Assembly (NCBI GenBank): GCA_949130485.1
Contig: OX422188.1
Coordinates: 4,725,307-4,789,306, forward strand
DNA: 64,000 nucleotides
Reading direction: 5' to 3'
Source of the DNA: Agelas oroides
Taxonomy: Eukaryota; Porifera; Demospongiae; Agelasida; Agelasidae
The notes below the pieces were generated by a model, which saw only the letters and a list, made by a program, of their open reading frames with translations, was not told where the DNA came from and ran no database searches. The position numbers and the translations under genes were made by a program. This document shows positions 61,217 to 64,000 of this stretch, one piece after another. The first letter of the stretch is position 1. Every line of letters begins with the position of its first letter.

Positions 61217-61948
61217 CTGCATGGTTTGAAGGAGGAGAGGGGAAGGGTTAGAACAAATTGTGGGAATCTCTACAGGGGACAAACAAGTTTGTTAGAATTT
61301 CCACCTTTGAAAGTGGGTACATGTACTTTTCCCCAAAGGCTCTTAATTAATCACCGATGACCTGGCAACTGGAAAGGCTGTAAACGTGTTTGTGTTGCAT
61401 GGCTGAATCATGTATAACAGCTATGAGCTAAATCAAGTTCGTGTGGTCCTCCTCACAAAAAGGCACAGTCAGACAACTAACTTTCACAAACATCTTGCTT
61501 CTCAGCAAACATTGGACTTTACAGGCAAGAGACAACCAAGTACATGTATACTAGTGAGATGATTCATCATCATGGGGCGAGCCTGAGTAAGCAGCAAACT
61601 GTTGATTTACTATACTTTGTCATGGCACACAGCAGGATTTGTCACTGTCGACTGTTTAAGCCAAATTTAATAACGCATATATGTAGCTAAGTCCTCACCA
61701 GAGATAAATATAAGTAGCCATTCTCCAGCCAGGGCAGCTAACGTGGCTACACATGCATGGACTAAGCTTTACACCGAAAGCATGAGCTAAATTTCTGGCG
61801 TTTATGAGTGCCGTTTATGCATCAGGGCCCGCTACCTGAAGCAACCCAGTCAACCACCATCCATTGTACCGCCTGTGAGCGGCCTGCTGTCGTCGGTAGA
61901 AGCACAAACCAGTGCCGCGCTGCTTCAACTTCAGTCGTCTTCGCTCTG
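61217..61948. other. Upstream SEC24 intron or 5' side; no exon found
   Basis: I looked for the preceding SEC24 exon on the minus strand and did not find one. Short frames near 61808-62063 overlap the MITE left end. Confidence 0.45.
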
Positions 61949-61959
61949 GGTTCCCGACA

Positions 61960-62589
61960 TAGCCTCGTCCCCAGGCCCGTTCGAAAAATCGGAGAAAAGG
62001 GCCTGGTATCCACTGTTTGCACATGCGCTTAATTAGTGCGTACAGCTCACGTGAATTGTGCAAGGATGTGTCAAATGACGGCCAACATCATGTGGTTATG
62101 AACTATAACGTTCATATATGGGCTTTTATAGTATAACGCCAAAGAGGCGAGCGCTGCTCTCCTAGCCCTTTGCCCAGGCCTTCTGACCCCAGCGCTTATG
62201 GCTTGAACTGCGCTGTCGACACAGTACCATCTTCACACTACAAATGTAAGCTATAACTTCGTAACATGAATTATAACTTGCCAAAACCCATAAGACACAA
62301 GCATAAATGCTTCATAGTGCTTTCTTGTCATGTTTTAGCGCCGTCGCTTCGCCTCTAAGTCGCAGGAAGGCATATAACACGGCAGAATCAAGGCCTTGCA
62401 CAGAAATAGCCATTGTCAGCAGTGTACGATTAAATATACGGCAAATTACACGTACCTGACGTCACAGCACGCGGAGGTAACACGGTATTATCCGGAATTC
62501 CCGGAATGTCGGGAAATTAAGCGCATGCGCAAACAGTGGATACCAGGCCCTCTTCTCCGATTTTTCGAACGGGCCTGGGGACGAGGCTA
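61960..62589. mobile_element. 630-bp MITE with 80-bp terminal inverted repeats
   Basis: Left end TAGCCTCGTCCCCAGGCCCG and right end CGGGCCTGGGGACGAGGCTA are inverted. The match continues inward for about 80 bp (GATTTTTCGAA / TTCGAAAAATC, GTGGATACCAGGCCC / GGGCCTGGTATCCAC, GCATGCGC). An 11-bp direct repeat GGTTCCCGACA flanks it (61949-61959, 62590-62600). Long inverted ends with 9-11 bp duplications are usual for Mutator-like elements; this assignment is inferred. No coding capacity. Confidence 0.87.
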
Positions 62590-62600
62590 GGTTCCCGACA

Positions 62601-64000
62601 CTGCACTCTGACAGTAGCCCTCCACTGGCCTTCACATGCTTCACGATATCGATCTTCGTGAAATATTTGAATGCGCTCATTTAAAATTTACGGTAAGTGG
62701 TCGGTCCATAGCACACGCGTGCGCAATGCAGTCATGCTAGTGGTGGGGCTCGATCAGGCTCGCCCCAACAAGTCTGTTTGATTTTAGTAGCATAATCGTT
62801 GCTCTGAAGGTCGTGTGAAGGTACAACCTTCAGGCTTATCCAAACAAACCTTTTTAAGGTACAAATACAGCCATTGTTGATTCCATGTAGCTATGAACAA
62901 CACAGAAAGCTAGCCATTTGTAAGTGGATTACTGGAGCACTACTGTGAACTTGATAAATATACTACTGTATAGCAGAAAGTTTTTGAGGAGTGTGATTTC
63001 GTAGTCTTTATGGTTTTTGCCCACTAGAACAATTTACGAAATTTAGATGATAGTCTGCATGCTAAGTATGCCACTATAATGCTAATTTTGTCTGGTGCAG
63101 GAAGACATTTGCAAGGCCCAATCAAGTTGTCCTCATAGCAAGCTAACCAACACTATTCTCTTGGGAACATGGCTGACTGCATGATCTTGTAACTACATTA
63201 TACCACTGTAAAAGATATCCTGGCTCAGTTTGTCAAGACAGTTGTGCTACAACAAAGCATCATAAACTCAACTTAGCTGACAATACACTTCAGTGGTTAG
63301 CAATGATAACTGCTCACGTGACAGACCCTGGCTCAGAATGTAGAGGTATCATGCACATTATAGCCTCGTTCCCAGGCTCTCTCCTCAGAAATGGGGAAAT
63401 GAGAGTGAGTGGTAACATTTGCAGGAAAACCTGTCAACTTCTGGCACATCATCATTCATGCAATCAACATAGGACACTTCAAACTAAATGTTATGTGATT
63501 TAATAGGAATATCAGTACTATATATTTAGGAGCACATCATCTGTTCACAACTTTGCTCTTTGTTCTCAAAGAATTTGCAGCTCCATTGAGTTCGGAGACA
63601 CACTTCTTACAAGCAAACTCACAGCTGTAAAGTACAGTAAGTGAGCTGATTCTGTAAATTGGCCACAGTGAGCTTTGAACTTAGACTCCTGTTGCCCTGT
63701 GCCCTTTGGCACATTCTAAAACTGGATATCACCACCTTTGAGCTTTAGTTTGTACTTGCACATTCATTTTTGAGTTCTGCAGACCAGGCCAAATGTTATG
63801 TGTACACACAATTTTGCTCTACAATTTCATTGGCAATGCTAGATTCAGTTGCCGGAAGTTGACAACTTTTCCTGTGAGTGTTACCACCTTCCTCTGTTTT
63901 TAAGGAGAGAGACTGGTAGCATTCTTATCAAAACAACACTTGTGAAGTCACTGCTGGGGCGTTGTAGTGCAGCCAGACTAGCCTCGTTCCTAGGCCTACC
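62601..64000. other. No gene seen; MITE-end fragments at the edge
   Basis: TAGCCTCGTTCCCAGGCTCT (63361-63380) and AGCCTCGTTCCTAGGCCTAC (63980-63999) match the MITE family ends. Frames are short and domain-free. SEC24 upstream exons could still hide here, but none was recognised. Confidence 0.45.

Overview
The window reads as nuclear DNA from an early-branching animal, most likely a demosponge. This is inferred from content, since no species marker is present. Genes are split into short exons with GT/AG junctions. The gene families seen are Calx-beta/fibronectin III receptors, SRCR, TRIM-NHL, a GPCR with a YGxxGxWCWI-type loop, and SEC24. A dense load of short DNA transposons, Penelope-like elements, tRNA-derived SINEs and microsatellites surrounds them. 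Most open frames are noise or simple repeat, so the real genes had to be rebuilt from splice sites.

Region by region. 1-4.2 kb: an LCAT/PLA2G15-like lipase fragment with broken frames (+), then a 56-bp minisatellite. 4.2-5.8 kb: a Penelope-like element (-) with inverted terminal repeats, degenerate hammerhead ribozymes and an 11-bp target duplication. 6.3-7.5 kb: an intact three-exon cupin gene (-), 146 aa. 9.6-14.3 kb: a repeat nest holding a palindromic MITE, a truncated pogo-like MITE, a tRNA-SINE, an internally deleted CR1/L2-like LINE with a 2A-like motif and PHD finger, and a second Penelope-like element.

15.4-43.1 kb: the main object, one minus-strand gene of about 30 exons. Its splice phases close exactly to 2013 codons. 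It encodes a signal peptide, a run of about 11 Calx-beta domains, three fibronectin III domains, a Cys-rich juxtamembrane module, one transmembrane helix and a 106-residue tail with several YxxI/V/M motifs and a PPLPRR motif. Nine of the Calx-beta domains are each made by an A exon plus a B exon, all phase 1. A 4.4-4.7 kb block carrying B-A-B-A exons has been tandemly duplicated, and the two copies show which transposons came or went afterwards. The introns carry a 466-bp-arm foldback, a TTAA-flanked MITE, a 106-bp array that multiplies a splice donor, and (CA)n tracts next to B-exon acceptors.

43-58 kb: decayed or partial genes and repeats. These are an inverted SINE-like pair, an orphan B-exon fragment, an SRCR receptor pseudogene (+), a GPCR with one homopolymer frameshift (-), a Ginger-like transposon remnant (integrase C-terminus, Ulp1-like, PHD; -) and a TRIM filamin-NHL pseudogene (+). 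58.1-61.2 kb: the last five exons of a SEC24A/B-type COPII gene (-). 61.9-62.6 kb: a 630-bp MITE with 11-bp target duplications. The remainder shows no supportable gene.
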